NCBI GenBank assembly: GCA_964469165.1
Contig: CAYXXZ010000005.1
Location: 4,680-68,679, forward strand
Source: CAYXXZ01 sp964469165
GTDB taxonomy: Bacteria > Pseudomonadota > Gammaproteobacteria > Pseudomonadales > Porticoccaceae
Length of the DNA stretch: 64,000 nt
Direction: 5' to 3'
The notes beneath the pieces were generated by a model. The model was given only the letters and a program-made list of their open reading frames with translations. It was not told the DNA's origin and did no database searches. Positions 42,926 through 51,415 of this stretch are shown piece after piece (position 1 is the first letter of the stretch; every line of letters starts with the position of its first letter). The position numbers were made by a program, and so were the translations under genes.

Positions 42926-43906
42926 ATGTCAGAACAAGTGAGCTGGGAGCAGGAACTGCCCGTCAAGACACTGCCCGACGATCCAAGCTTTCGCGAAAAT
43001 TACTGTACCTGGGGCTACGACCGCGAACGCGCCATCGGCTTCTGGATACACATGGGGCGCTGGCCCCTGGACACCCGCATCTGGCGCGAACAGGTGCTCG
43101 TCTACCTACCGGACGGCGATTTCCTGGTCCACCGCGCCTGGGGCTATCGCGACTCGGGCAAGGGGCCGTCCAGCGCGCTGCTGAGCCTCGTCTGCGAAGA
43201 ACCCGGCCGCAGTTGGCGCTTCCAGTACCGCGGCCCGGCGCGCCGCACCGACAACGCCGAGTTGCAGGCCGGCGGGCTGATAGAAGGCCCGCAGATTCTT
43301 CTCGATCTCGACCTGCAATTTTCCAGCACCTTTCCCGTGTGGGATCTCTCCAAGGATGTGCAGAACCAGGACTGGGCGAAATTTCACATGGAGCAGAACG
43401 GCAGGGTCACCGGCACCATCGCCTACGATCAGCAGCAGGTGCACATGGACGGTTTCGTGTGGCGCGACCATTCCCGCGGCCCCAGGGAGTTGTCGCGCCA
43501 CAACCGCCACGTCTTCGTCAATGGCGACCTGCCGGACAACCGGTCGTTCGCCATGACCTTCCTGGAACACAACGACAATGGCCGCGTGTCGCTGTCATTG
43601 AACAAGGGTGTCATCTGGTCCGGCGACGCCATTTACCCGGCCTCCTCCCCCAACCCGCCTTTTCTGGAGCCCGGCCAATCGCCGACGGACGACTACGCCA
43701 TGACCATCGTCAGCGACATAGGCACGTACGACCTGCACGCCAGCATTCCCTGCTCGATACCCCATACCTCCAGTAAAAGCTACAACGTCTACGACGGCAT
43801 CGCGAGGGGCCTGGGCCACATCCTGTGCTATGAACAGGGCACCATCTTCACCGTCGAGGGGCAACAGTTCAACGGCCACAGCGAGCGTTCCCACCTGATG
43901 GAGTAG
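42926..43906 (+). CDS. Lipocalin-like protein (DUF7064/7065-related), function unknown
   Basis: A 326-residue, Trp/Asp-rich, beta-sheet protein without signal peptide. YDRERAIGFWIHMGRWPLDT near residue 30 and HMDGFVWRDHSRGPRELSRH near residue 175 recall the central RDHS motif of the longer protein encoded at 9476, so the two are distant paralogues. CGGAG precedes the ATG. It lies between the TonB receptor and the APH-like kinase (8-base gap). Related calycin-fold proteins (CrtC/AttH group) act on terpenoid or lipid substrates, but no catalytic residue can be fixed here. Confidence 0.72.
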   Translation: MSEQVSWEQELPVKTLPDDPSFRENYCTWGYDRERAIGFWIHMGRWPLDTRIWREQVLVYLPDGDFLVHRAWGYRDSGKGPSSALLSLVCEEPGRSWRFQYRGPARRTDNAELQAGGLIEGPQILLDLDLQFSSTFPVWDLSKDVQNQDWAKFHMEQNGRVTGTIAYDQQQVHMDGFVWRDHSRGPRELSRHNRHVFVNGDLPDNRSFAMTFLEHNDNGRVSLSLNKGVIWSGDAIYPASSPNPPFLEPGQSPTDDYAMTIVSDIGTYDLHASIPCSIPHTSSKSYNVYDGIARGLGHILCYEQGTIFTVEGQQFNGHSERSHLME

Positions 43907-43914
43907 AGGGCCAA

Positions 43915-45105
43915 ATGTCGAAATATCAGCTCAAACAACATCCGACTGAGGCATGGAAAGCGCAGCTGCGCGAACGCTTTCCAACCCACTCCCATGTCGA
44001 TGAAACCCTGACGAGGAAACTCGACAGGCGCGCGGGGCCGACGCACCGCTCCCAGTCCGTCGACGAGGTGATCGAGAAACTGACCGCCTTCCTGTCAAAA
44101 CGCATCGACGCCCCCTTTGCGATAGCGGACGTCCGCTCCCTGGCGGGCGGTTCCTCCAAGGAGCAATACGCCTTCGACATCATTCCGCGCGACGGCGGCC
44201 AGCCTGAAACCAGGCACTATGTGCTGCGCATGAGGCCCGCGGAATCCATCGTCGAAACCCACGTGCTGAGGGAATACCAGGCGTTGAAAGCCGCGCGCCA
44301 TGCCCTGCCGGTGCCGGAGGTTTTCTGGCACGACGCCCAGGGCGATGAACTAGGCCAGCCCGCGATCATCTCCGAGTTCCGCCCGGGCGTCACCGCGCCG
44401 CCCTACAAGGGAGCCTACAGCCCGAAACGGGGTTTCGACGAAAAATACCGCGCCCTGCTCGCGCCCCAGTTCACCCGCCATTTCGCCAACCTCGCGAAAC
44501 TGGACTGGCGCGCGTCGGACATGTCCGCCTTCGACAAGCCGAAGCCGGGCACCAATGAAGCGGCGATCAGCAGCATCAACTGGTGGCAGCGCGTCTGGGA
44601 GGAGGATTCCTTCGAACCCCATCCATTGATGCAGATCGCCGCCCGCTGGCTGAGAGACAACGCCCCCGTCAGCGATCACATCTCGATCGTGCATACGGAC
44701 TTCCGCAAAGGCAATTTCCTGTTCGACCTGGAAAGCGGCGAGATCACCGCGATACTCGACTGGGAACTGGCGCACTTGGGAGATCGCCACGAAGACCTGG
44801 CGTTTTTCCTCAGCCCGCTGTTCGCCAGCCACGACGAGAACGGCGTCTACCTGGTTGGCGGCCTGATGCCGAGAGATGTTTTCCTGGATGAATACCAGAA
44901 CATTTCCGGGCTGCCCGTCGACGAACAACGCATCGACTACTACAGAATCTTCAACGCCTGGCGCACCGCCATCAACACCCTCGCCACCGGCGCCCGCTGC
45001 ATGTTCGGCCAGAAAACCCACCAGGACATTCGCGTCGGCTGGGTGACCTACACCTACGTGGCAAGTTTGAAAACCTTGCTGGATGAAATGAAAAAACGGT
45101 ATTGA
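43915..45105 (+). CDS. Aminoglycoside-phosphotransferase-like (ACAD10/11-type) kinase
   Basis: A 396-residue APH-fold phosphotransferase. The N-lobe has VRSLAGGSSKEQYAFDIIPR, the catalytic loop is SIVHTDFRKGNFLFD near residue 260 (Brenner-type HxDxxxxN), and the metal site ITAILDWELAHLGDRHEDLA lies near residue 280. In catabolic loci such proteins probably phosphorylate hydroxyacyl-CoAs or hydroxylated substrates, as ACAD10/11 kinase domains do, and not antibiotics. It starts 8 bases after the lipocalin-like gene and ends 2 bases before the next ATG, so it is translationally close to both. The substrate is unknown. Confidence 0.92.
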   Translation: MSKYQLKQHPTEAWKAQLRERFPTHSHVDETLTRKLDRRAGPTHRSQSVDEVIEKLTAFLSKRIDAPFAIADVRSLAGGSSKEQYAFDIIPRDGGQPETRHYVLRMRPAESIVETHVLREYQALKAARHALPVPEVFWHDAQGDELGQPAIISEFRPGVTAPPYKGAYSPKRGFDEKYRALLAPQFTRHFANLAKLDWRASDMSAFDKPKPGTNEAAISSINWWQRVWEEDSFEPHPLMQIAARWLRDNAPVSDHISIVHTDFRKGNFLFDLESGEITAILDWELAHLGDRHEDLAFFLSPLFASHDENGVYLVGGLMPRDVFLDEYQNISGLPVDEQRIDYYRIFNAWRTAINTLATGARCMFGQKTHQDIRVGWVTYTYVASLKTLLDEMKKRY

Positions 45106-45107
45106 TC

Positions 45108-45647
45108 ATGGTGCCCGACACTGAAACCCGGTTAAAAGCGATGTTGAGATCCGTGGAGGAAGTCATCGCCCCGGCGCTTCCTGCAACGGAGCGCTTGGCA
45201 CTCGACCAGGCCACGATTCTCGTTGAAAACATCAAAATGCTCATCGCGCACCACGACAAACAATTCCACTACGACATGGCGGAACTGCGTGATTACAGCC
45301 GGCTGGCCGGCGAATTGCTGGCGCTCCTGCACAGGGAGGGAATGCAGTGCCGGGAGGCTGCCGGGATACAGGCCGCCCTCGAACGCGGCAAGCCGGCCCT
45401 CGACATGCAACTGCCCTCGCCCGCCGCGCTGGCATCCCAGGTGCTCGACCTCAAATCCGCCGTCGAATCCCTGCTGGAGGAAATTCACGAGCAGGCACAA
45501 CCCGCCACCAAAAATGCGGTGGGCACCATTGTCCTCGAACATTCTGAACGGCAATTGCTGAGGGAGCGCGCCTGGTTCCTGAAGGCCGGCTTCGATCTCG
45601 ACCCGGACGCCGTGCCACCCCTCGACACCCTGCTGGCAGCGCAATGA
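45108..45647 (+). CDS. Helical protein adjacent to the kinase (possibly DUF6285-like)
   Basis: A 179-residue, almost entirely helical soluble protein: MLRSVEEVIAPALPATERLA, ILVENIKMLIAHHDKQFHYD and LLEEIHEQAQPATKNAVGTI. The pattern resembles the small DUF6285 proteins often found beside APH-like kinases, but the match is by pattern only. The ATG at 45108 is used; a TTG two codons earlier overlaps the kinase stop. It sits immediately after the kinase gene, implying a joint role. No motif suggests catalysis. Confidence 0.8.
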   Translation: MVPDTETRLKAMLRSVEEVIAPALPATERLALDQATILVENIKMLIAHHDKQFHYDMAELRDYSRLAGELLALLHREGMQCREAAGIQAALERGKPALDMQLPSPAALASQVLDLKSAVESLLEEIHEQAQPATKNAVGTIVLEHSERQLLRERAWFLKAGFDLDPDAVPPLDTLLAAQ

Positions 45648-45680
45648 CATGCAGACGGCAGACACTGTGGGAACGGTTAT

Positions 45681-45806
45681 ATGACAGCACAAATACCTCA
45701 CCCGTTCACCACCGAAAACCTGGTTGCCGGCCCCGACACTGCCATCAGCGGCCTGGCCAGCATGTTGCGCTTTCTTGCAACGAGCCCGCAACAGTGGCGC
45801 CTGCTC
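45681..45806 (+). pseudogene. Remnant of a cytochrome P450 (I-helix region only)
   Basis: The frame reads NLVAGPDTAISGLASMLRFL then ATSPQQWRLL. This matches the P450 I-helix pattern (LLVGGLDTVVNFLSFSMEFL then AKSP in P450cam) with the AGxDT oxygen-activation motif. Only about 40 residues are recognisable. No ExxR or heme-Cys motif follows, and the frame then becomes unrelated. The stop of the preceding gene lies in frame just upstream. It is therefore a deletion remnant between the DUF6285-like and UGSC genes. A small unrelated ORF with chance similarity is possible. Confidence 0.55.
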
Positions 45807-45910
45807 ACATGTTGCACACCTATAAATCACCGTCTTTGCCTGTTTCATTGCACCAGGCGATCAAACGGACAAAGGCATCAACCTGGTCTTTCCAGTTAGA
45901 GGACGACACC

Positions 45911-46531
45911 ATGAGTCACGCACAAAATAATCCGTCTGACTTTGTTTACTTGAACCCGTACGCTCCGCCGGGCGCCGCCATAGAGCCTTACGAGCCGCGC
46001 CTGGACCTGTCGAAGGCGCACCCCCGAATCACCTTTTTCTCGAACAAATTTACCGATGCCTCTGAGTTTCTCGCGGATCTCGAGGAGCCGCTTCACAAAC
46101 TCATGCCCAACGCCACTTTCACCCTGTACGACAAGGTGCACCGGGCCAATTCGTCCTACCCCGCGACGCCCGAACGCATCGCGGAAATCGCCCGGCAATC
46201 CGACGCCTTGATCACCGCCTTCGGCCACTGCGGCAGTTGCACCAACGGAACCGTTCGCGATGCCGTCAACTTCGCCAGGGCCGGGCTGCCCGTGGTTGCG
46301 CTGGTCACTGAAAAATTCATGGTCGAGGCGCTCTTCGTATCCCGCGCCCTCGGCATGCCCGACGTTCCGTTCATTTTTCTACCCCATCCCGTCGCCGGCA
46401 GCGACCTGCACTTCCAGCAAGCCCTGGCCCGCGCCATATGCCCGGCCATTCTCGCGGCCCTGACGGAAGGCAAGACCACGCGGGCAATGGACATCCTCGG
46501 TGAACAGCCCGCAAATACAAGGGTGGCATAA
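45911..46531 (+). CDS. UGSC-family protein (Cys in place of selenocysteine)
   Basis: A 206-residue protein with the motif GHCGSCTNG, Cys107-Gly-Ser-Cys110. This corresponds to the UGSC redox motif in which the first position is selenocysteine in some members. It is followed by FARAGLPVVALVTEKF and DVPFIFLPHPV. The CxxC-like pair suggests thiol-redox or thiol-transfer chemistry. The ATG at 45911 is chosen because the family sequence starts there and AGAGGA lies upstream; a longer open frame reaching 45644 is unsupported. The next gene starts one base after its stop, a constant-partner arrangement. No SECIS-like element is needed because the codon is Cys. Confidence 0.82.
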   Translation: MSHAQNNPSDFVYLNPYAPPGAAIEPYEPRLDLSKAHPRITFFSNKFTDASEFLADLEEPLHKLMPNATFTLYDKVHRANSSYPATPERIAEIARQSDALITAFGHCGSCTNGTVRDAVNFARAGLPVVALVTEKFMVEALFVSRALGMPDVPFIFLPHPVAGSDLHFQQALARAICPAILAALTEGKTTRAMDILGEQPANTRVA

Positions 46532-47629
46532 ATGACTGACCTGACCGACCCGATTCTCCACGCCTCCGACGAGCGCGCGGCCGCGCAGGCGCTGTACGAG
46601 CAGCGCCGCACCGACGGCCTGCCCATCGTGGTTCCCACACCGCAGCGCGTCGCGGAAATGCTGCAATATTCGGGAGGGCTGGACGCCGATCTGGTGATAG
46701 GCAACGTCGGCTCCGCGGGCGGGCTGTTGACCGTCGAAAAAGCGGCCGTCAACGCGGTGATAGCAGGCTGCTTGCCGGAAATCTTCCCCCTCGTGATCGC
46801 TGCCTGCGCGGCGATCACGGACCCGCTTTTCGACCTGGGGCCGATGCAGGTCACCACCCACGCCGTGACGCCGTTCATCATCGTCAACGGGCCCGCCCGA
46901 GAAAGATACGCGGTCAATTCCGGCGCCGGCGCCCTGGGGCCGGGCTTTCGCACCAATGCCACCCTGGGGCGCGCCGTGCGTTTCGTGATGCTCAATGTGG
47001 GAGGCGGCGTGCCCGGTGTGGGGGACATGGCATCGCTGGGCTCGCCCGCCAAGTTCACCTGCTGCATGGCCGAAGCAGAGGAAGAGAGCCCGTTCGAGCC
47101 CCTGCACGTTTCGCGGGGATTCTCCCCCGAAGACAGCACCGTGACGGCACTCGGCGTCGAGGGACCGCATTCCTTTTATTTCAATTTCGACGAGGACTCC
47201 CACGCCAGGGCCACCATGTTCCTCAAGCAGCTCGGCGCCGCCATCGCCAACTGCGGCTCCAACAACATCTTTTTCCGCAGGGGCATGATCGGCGTGATAT
47301 TGATGCCGCTTCACGCCGAAATCCTGGGTGACGCCGGCTACACAAGGCGCGCCGTTCAGGAAGCGCTTTATGAATACGCGTCGATCCCGAGAAGCCAGCT
47401 GCTCGCCGTGGCGGGCGAACACATGAACAACGCCGTGCCCGATGCCAGCGAAACGCTGCGCGCGGTCAACAAGCCGGAAGATTTTCTGGTCATCACCGGC
47501 GGTGAAGCCGGCGGTGCCTATTCCGCGTTCATGCCAAGCTGGTGTGGCGGCCAGCAGGGCCAGATCGCGGTCACCAAAAAAGTCATCTTCGACGACTTCT
47601 GTGAAATACCGGAAAGCATCAGAGCCTGA
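46532..47629 (+). CDS. Partner protein of the UGSC gene, function unknown
   Basis: A 365-residue soluble protein rich in Gly/Ala loops: VIGNVGSAGGLLTVEKAAVN near 50, FIIVNGPARERYAVNSGAGA near 115, GRAVRFVMLNVGGGVPGVGD near 150, SPAKFTCCMAEAEEESPFEP near 175, and VITGGEAGGAYSAFMPSWCG near 325. Adjacent cysteines (about 180-181) and a late Cys could join a thiol relay with the UGSC protein. Its start codon directly follows the UGSC stop, so the two are surely co-translated. I recognise it as the usual neighbour of UGSC proteins but know no established reaction. Confidence 0.75.
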   Translation: MTDLTDPILHASDERAAAQALYEQRRTDGLPIVVPTPQRVAEMLQYSGGLDADLVIGNVGSAGGLLTVEKAAVNAVIAGCLPEIFPLVIAACAAITDPLFDLGPMQVTTHAVTPFIIVNGPARERYAVNSGAGALGPGFRTNATLGRAVRFVMLNVGGGVPGVGDMASLGSPAKFTCCMAEAEEESPFEPLHVSRGFSPEDSTVTALGVEGPHSFYFNFDEDSHARATMFLKQLGAAIANCGSNNIFFRRGMIGVILMPLHAEILGDAGYTRRAVQEALYEYASIPRSQLLAVAGEHMNNAVPDASETLRAVNKPEDFLVITGGEAGGAYSAFMPSWCGGQQGQIAVTKKVIFDDFCEIPESIRA

Positions 47630-47662
47630 TTCAACTCAAACGCAAACAGGTAGAGAGCAACC

Positions 47663-48451
47663 ATGACAATACTTGAACAACTTTTTTCACTGAAGGGCAA
47701 AGTCGCACTGGTCACCGGCGGCAGCAGAGGCATAGGTCTGATGATAGCCCAGGGCTATTTGCAGGCCGGCGCCAAGGTCTACATCAGCTCGCGCAATGCC
47801 GAAGCCTGTGAAAACGCCCAGAAAGCACTGGCCGCCTACGGCGAATGCATCGCCATTCCAGCGGACGTCGCCAAGAAAGAAGACATGCTGCACCTGGCCA
47901 ACGAAATCAAAAGCCGCGAATCGGCGCTGCACATCCTGGTCAATAATGCGGGCGCCGGCTGGGGCGCTTCCTACGAGGACTATCCCTCCCAGGCGTGGGA
48001 CAAACTGTTTTCCCTCAACGTGCGGGCGGTGTTTGAACTGACACGGGAGCTGACGCCGCTGCTGGAACACAGCGCAGCCCCCGAAGACCCGGCGCGGGTG
48101 ATCAACATCGGCTCGCTGGGCGGCATCCAGAACCTGCAAACCCAGGCCTATGCCTACGACGCCAGCAAGGCCGCCCTGCACCGCCTCAGCCGCCAACTGG
48201 CCGTCGATCTCGCCGGCCGGGGCATCACCGTCAATGCCGTGGCGCCGGGAGCCTTTCCCACCAAGATGACCAATTTCGAGATAAACGGCGAACACGCCAT
48301 GAAAATGATGGCCCGCATCACGCCGTTGAAACGGGTTGGCACGCCGGAGGACATGGCCGGGCTCTGTATCTATCTGGCATCCCGGGCCGGTTCCTTCATG
48401 ACGGGAGCGGTCATTCAACTGGATGGCGGCTACCTCGAAAAAAGAATCTAG
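47663..48451 (+). CDS. Short-chain dehydrogenase/reductase (SDR)
   Basis: A 262-residue classical SDR. The NAD(P) motif TGGSRGIG is at 18-25, NNAGAG is near 95, and the catalytic Tyr165-x3-Lys169 (AYDASKAALHRLS) has the upstream Ser in INIGSLGG. The C-terminal substrate loop reads VAPGAFPTKMTNF. AGGTAGAGAG precedes the ATG. It lies 33 bases after the UGSC partner gene and before a palindromic element. It probably oxidises a secondary alcohol or reduces a ketone in the pathway; cofactor and substrate are not determined. Confidence 0.95.
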   Translation: MTILEQLFSLKGKVALVTGGSRGIGLMIAQGYLQAGAKVYISSRNAEACENAQKALAAYGECIAIPADVAKKEDMLHLANEIKSRESALHILVNNAGAGWGASYEDYPSQAWDKLFSLNVRAVFELTRELTPLLEHSAAPEDPARVINIGSLGGIQNLQTQAYAYDASKAALHRLSRQLAVDLAGRGITVNAVAPGAFPTKMTNFEINGEHAMKMMARITPLKRVGTPEDMAGLCIYLASRAGSFMTGAVIQLDGGYLEKRI

Positions 48452-48464
48452 CGCTCTCGTCATT

Positions 48465-48552
48465 CGTAGGTTGGGCTGAGGAACGAAGCCCAACAGGAGT
48501 GAGGCACGTTGATGCCGGAACTGTTGGGCTTCGTTCCTCAGCCCAACCTACG
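48465..48552. repeat. Palindromic element with perfect 32-bp arms, copy B
   Basis: Same arm sequence as copy A at 29486-29571, extended by one matching pair at each end, with a 26-base loop related to the reverse complement of the copy A loop. It occupies most of the 139-base gap between the SDR and sulfotransferase genes, without disrupting a gene. Confidence 0.92.
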
Positions 48553-48590
48553 GCGGATATTTCCACACATCAGGCAATCTGGAGATAAAA

Positions 48591-49760
48591 ATGCCGTTCG
48601 ATCTTACAAAAATCACACCCCGTTATTTTCTCGACAAAGCCCGTGAAGAAACCGGGCTGAGCGATTACGGAAACATGGATTTTCTTCCCGCCTTCGAGCA
48701 TCTCGTCGTTTCGCTGAAAAACGAGGCCAACCTGACGGACAAGGGCTGGGAAGACATGGAGCCCAGGCTCGTCCGCCTGCTCGCCAACCGCCTCAGGTTC
48801 CACAACGACGTCAAACGCCACCCGGAAATATTGGCGCAAAAACTTCTTCCGGCCCTTGTCATGGTCGGCCTGCCGCGCACCGGCTCGACAAAGCTGCAAC
48901 GCATGGTCGCCTCCAGCGGCACTTTTCAGGAACTGTTGATGTGGCACGTCTACAATCCCGCGCCCTTTGCAGACAGCGCCGGCAGCGAGATCGACCCCCG
49001 CATCGAGGATGCCGAAAAATTCTGCCAGTGGCGCGCCACCACCAACCCGAGAACCAGCGCCGCGCACCATATCGCGGCGCAGCAGGTGGAGGAGGAAACC
49101 TACCTGCTGGAACTCACCTTCCTGTCGATATTTCCCAACGCCTGGGCCAACGTGCCCAGCTATGACAACTTCATCAAAACCCTGGACAAGGCCCCCATGT
49201 ACCGATACCTGCGGGAGTTGCTCCAGTATCTGCAATGGCAGCTCTATCAAGGCGCTGAAAAACCCTGGCTGCTCAAGGCACCCCACAACCTGGGCTTTGA
49301 AAAATACATCCACGACGAAATGCCCGGCTCGCGGTTCGTCGTCTCCCACCGCGACCCGCGGGTCTGCATCGCCTCCACCGCCGCCATCGTCAAACAGAGC
49401 AGGCTACTGTACAGCGACACCCTGGATAAACACACCATCGGCAAATGGGTGCTCAACACCTTCTCCGAAGAAATGGAGCGCCACATGGCCTGGCGGCAAT
49501 CCGCACCCCACGTCCAGGTTCTGGATCTCGCCTACGAAGACATCGAAGCCAACGGCATGGATGTGGCCAGGCGCGTGCACGATTTCATTGGCGTTCCCCT
49601 GACCGCGGAGGCGGAGAAATCCATCTCGGAATGGCTGGAAGAGAATGTGCAACACATGCATGGCAAGCATGAGTATTCACTGGAGGAATACGGCCTCAGC
49701 GAAGCTGAAATCGAAGAGAAGTTTTCCGCTTATATGAAGAAGTACGCCTCCCTCATCTGA
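48591..49760 (+). CDS. PAPS-dependent sulfotransferase family protein
   Basis: A 389-residue cytosolic sulfotransferase-fold protein. The 5'-phosphosulfate loop is VMVGLPRTGSTKLQRMVASS with PRTGST at 95-100. The 3'-phosphate motif is SRFVVSHRDPRVCIASTAAI near 245. It would transfer sulfate from PAPS to a hydroxylated organic substrate. CTGGAG precedes the ATG. The DUF1214-like gene follows after 24 bases. In catabolic loci this family may activate a hydroxyl for elimination or tag a sterol or terpenoid, and some members bind other nucleotides. The function here is inferred. Confidence 0.9.
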   Translation: MPFDLTKITPRYFLDKAREETGLSDYGNMDFLPAFEHLVVSLKNEANLTDKGWEDMEPRLVRLLANRLRFHNDVKRHPEILAQKLLPALVMVGLPRTGSTKLQRMVASSGTFQELLMWHVYNPAPFADSAGSEIDPRIEDAEKFCQWRATTNPRTSAAHHIAAQQVEEETYLLELTFLSIFPNAWANVPSYDNFIKTLDKAPMYRYLRELLQYLQWQLYQGAEKPWLLKAPHNLGFEKYIHDEMPGSRFVVSHRDPRVCIASTAAIVKQSRLLYSDTLDKHTIGKWVLNTFSEEMERHMAWRQSAPHVQVLDLAYEDIEANGMDVARRVHDFIGVPLTAEAEKSISEWLEENVQHMHGKHEYSLEEYGLSEAEIEEKFSAYMKKYASLI

Positions 49761-49784
49761 TGAGCACACATGCAAGGACTTCCC

Positions 49785-50945
49785 ATGGTTTTGCCCTTTG
49801 ACAAACTCAAGCGCACGCTCGATGAGGCCTACGCCACCGCCGACGACTTTTCGTTCATCGACGATGAACTGAGACCCGCGTATCAGAACCACATTCTCTC
49901 CATTCTATCCGGCGCCTGCATGGAGGTACTCGGCACCCGCGTGGAAAGACCCGACTGGGTGCCCTATATTCCCTATTATTTTCCCAGGGCCACACCCAAC
50001 CCCGATACCGTCTATTCATTCGCCCCCATCGACCCCGACGGGGCTTACCGGCTGAGCGGCAAACTCGGCAACGAAACCCTGGCAGCGGTCACCCTGCGCA
50101 AAGGCGGTGCCCACCTGGGCACCCGCCCCGGCTTTCGCGTCGGGGAGATCGATTTCAGCGAGGTCGAGCGCGAACACGACGGCGCTTTCAACTTTTTGTT
50201 GAGCAAGGAGAGACCGGCCTCCTACAAAGGTCAATGGTTTGCATTGCACCCGGAGACGGAGTCGCTGATGCTGCGCAGAGTGACGAAAGAGGCCTCGGAA
50301 GAAGACAGCATCTGCGCTCTCGAAAGGGTGGACAACGTTGCCGAATCACTCACCTCCAGCCCTGAGGATCATGCATCCAAGCTGGACAGAATCTGCAGCT
50401 ACACCCTCGACCAGAACGCGTTTCTCCTTCGCTACATGGCTCACCTCTTTGACATAGGGGCCGACAAAGGCTTTGTCGCCGATGACCAGGCCCCACATGG
50501 CGGCTTGATCGTCCAGCAACATTATTTTCATCTTTATTCACTCCAGGAAGATGAAGCGCTGATCATCGAAGCGAAGCTGCCGAAGAACGCAAAATACTGG
50601 AGCATTCAGACATTCACACCCTTCGCCGCAACGCCCGATTACACCATGAGGCAATCGGCCCTGAATGACAAACAGGCAGTAGCCGACCCCGATGGTGTGG
50701 TGAGAATCGTTCTCGCGCTCAAGGACCCCGGCGTCGCCAACTGGCTCGACCCCTGCGGCTGGCGGAAAGGTGGTGTGCAGTGGCGCTGGAACGATTTTGA
50801 TTCAGATCCTGAGCCAAAAGTCACCAAAGTAAGTATTGACCGGCTTCAGGAAAATCTGCCGCGAACAACACAATGGGCAGATGCCAGCCAGAGAATGCAG
50901 GCATTGGCGCAAAGAGCTTATTACTACCAGAAAAGGCGCAGATAG
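49785..50945 (+). CDS. DUF1214-like protein, function unknown
   Basis: A 386-residue soluble protein. NPDTVYSFAPIDPDGAYRLS near residue 75 and YWSIQTFTPFAATPDYTMRQ with VLALKDPGVANWLDPCGWRK in the C-terminal third fit the DUF1214/DUF1254 group of beta-rich proteins. No signal peptide or membrane span is present. The ATG at 49785 is used because AAGGA lies 6 bases upstream; an ATG five codons earlier lacks such a site. It is the last gene of the plus-strand run and is followed by a long hairpin. Neighbourhood with a sulfotransferase suggests a catabolic accessory role, which is not proven. Confidence 0.78.
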   Translation: MVLPFDKLKRTLDEAYATADDFSFIDDELRPAYQNHILSILSGACMEVLGTRVERPDWVPYIPYYFPRATPNPDTVYSFAPIDPDGAYRLSGKLGNETLAAVTLRKGGAHLGTRPGFRVGEIDFSEVEREHDGAFNFLLSKERPASYKGQWFALHPETESLMLRRVTKEASEEDSICALERVDNVAESLTSSPEDHASKLDRICSYTLDQNAFLLRYMAHLFDIGADKGFVADDQAPHGGLIVQQHYFHLYSLQEDEALIIEAKLPKNAKYWSIQTFTPFAATPDYTMRQSALNDKQAVADPDGVVRIVLALKDPGVANWLDPCGWRKGGVQWRWNDFDSDPEPKVTKVSIDRLQENLPRTTQWADASQRMQALAQRAYYYQKRRR

Positions 50946-50951
50946 CAACGT

Positions 50952-50991
50952 CACAGGTTCAGTGTCGGTAGATGCCGGCACTGAACCTGTG
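50952..50991 (+). terminator. Long hairpin after the plus-strand catabolic run
   Basis: A 17-bp stem beginning CACAGGTTCAGTGTCGG with one wobble pair and a 6-base loop, 7 bases after the last stop. No T-tract follows. Position and stem length support transcription termination or transcript-end protection. Confidence 0.65.
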
Positions 50992-51032
50992 TATAGCCAT
51001 GTCTACGCAGATTTTTGGACGCGATGTACCAT

Positions 51033-51278
51033 CTACGCCCTGTCAACTTTTGAGCGCAGGGCAGTCAGAATCCAGAACCTTGTATCCGCTGGATCGATGA
51101 CATTGTCGTTTTCCAGAAACATCGCCGCATTGAGCGGCTGCCCATGGGTCAGCATGTCGTTTACCCTGTCCTGGATGAATTCTTCCCGTTCCCTGGGATC
51201 CGTGATTTGCCGTTGGAGTCCCAGCTTGGCATTGCTTTTCGGGCTCATGCGACCGTATTCTACCGTTGGCCAGGCCAC
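51033..51278 (-). pseudogene. C-terminal fragment of an acyl-CoA carboxylase carboxyltransferase
   Basis: Eighty-one residues, VAWPTVEYGRMSPKSNAKLG through NVIDPADTRFWILTALRSK, match the last part of biotin-dependent carboxyltransferase beta subunits (FAWPNAxxxxMG ... DGxIDPADTRxxL). A TGA immediately precedes the first codon in the same frame and no upstream carboxyltransferase sequence exists, so the N-terminal four fifths are gone. The fragment lies at the point where base composition switches from GC-rich to AT-rich. The first codon in frame is GTG; translation is doubtful. Confidence 0.6.
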
Positions 51279-51415
51279 TCAGAAAATATCCCCGTCATAT
51301 CTAATCTGTAAAAGCTTTAGATAAGTATCCTGAGTGACCTTCATAATGTCAGGCTTATGGATACGTAAATTTAAACTGTAGAAACTTATATATATCTTCA
51401 ATTCTCATATCCAGA

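Noticed and set aside
45644..45910. N-terminal extension of the UGSC protein
   Set aside because: The extension is unlike the family, overlaps the previous gene's stop and contains the P450 relic in another frame.
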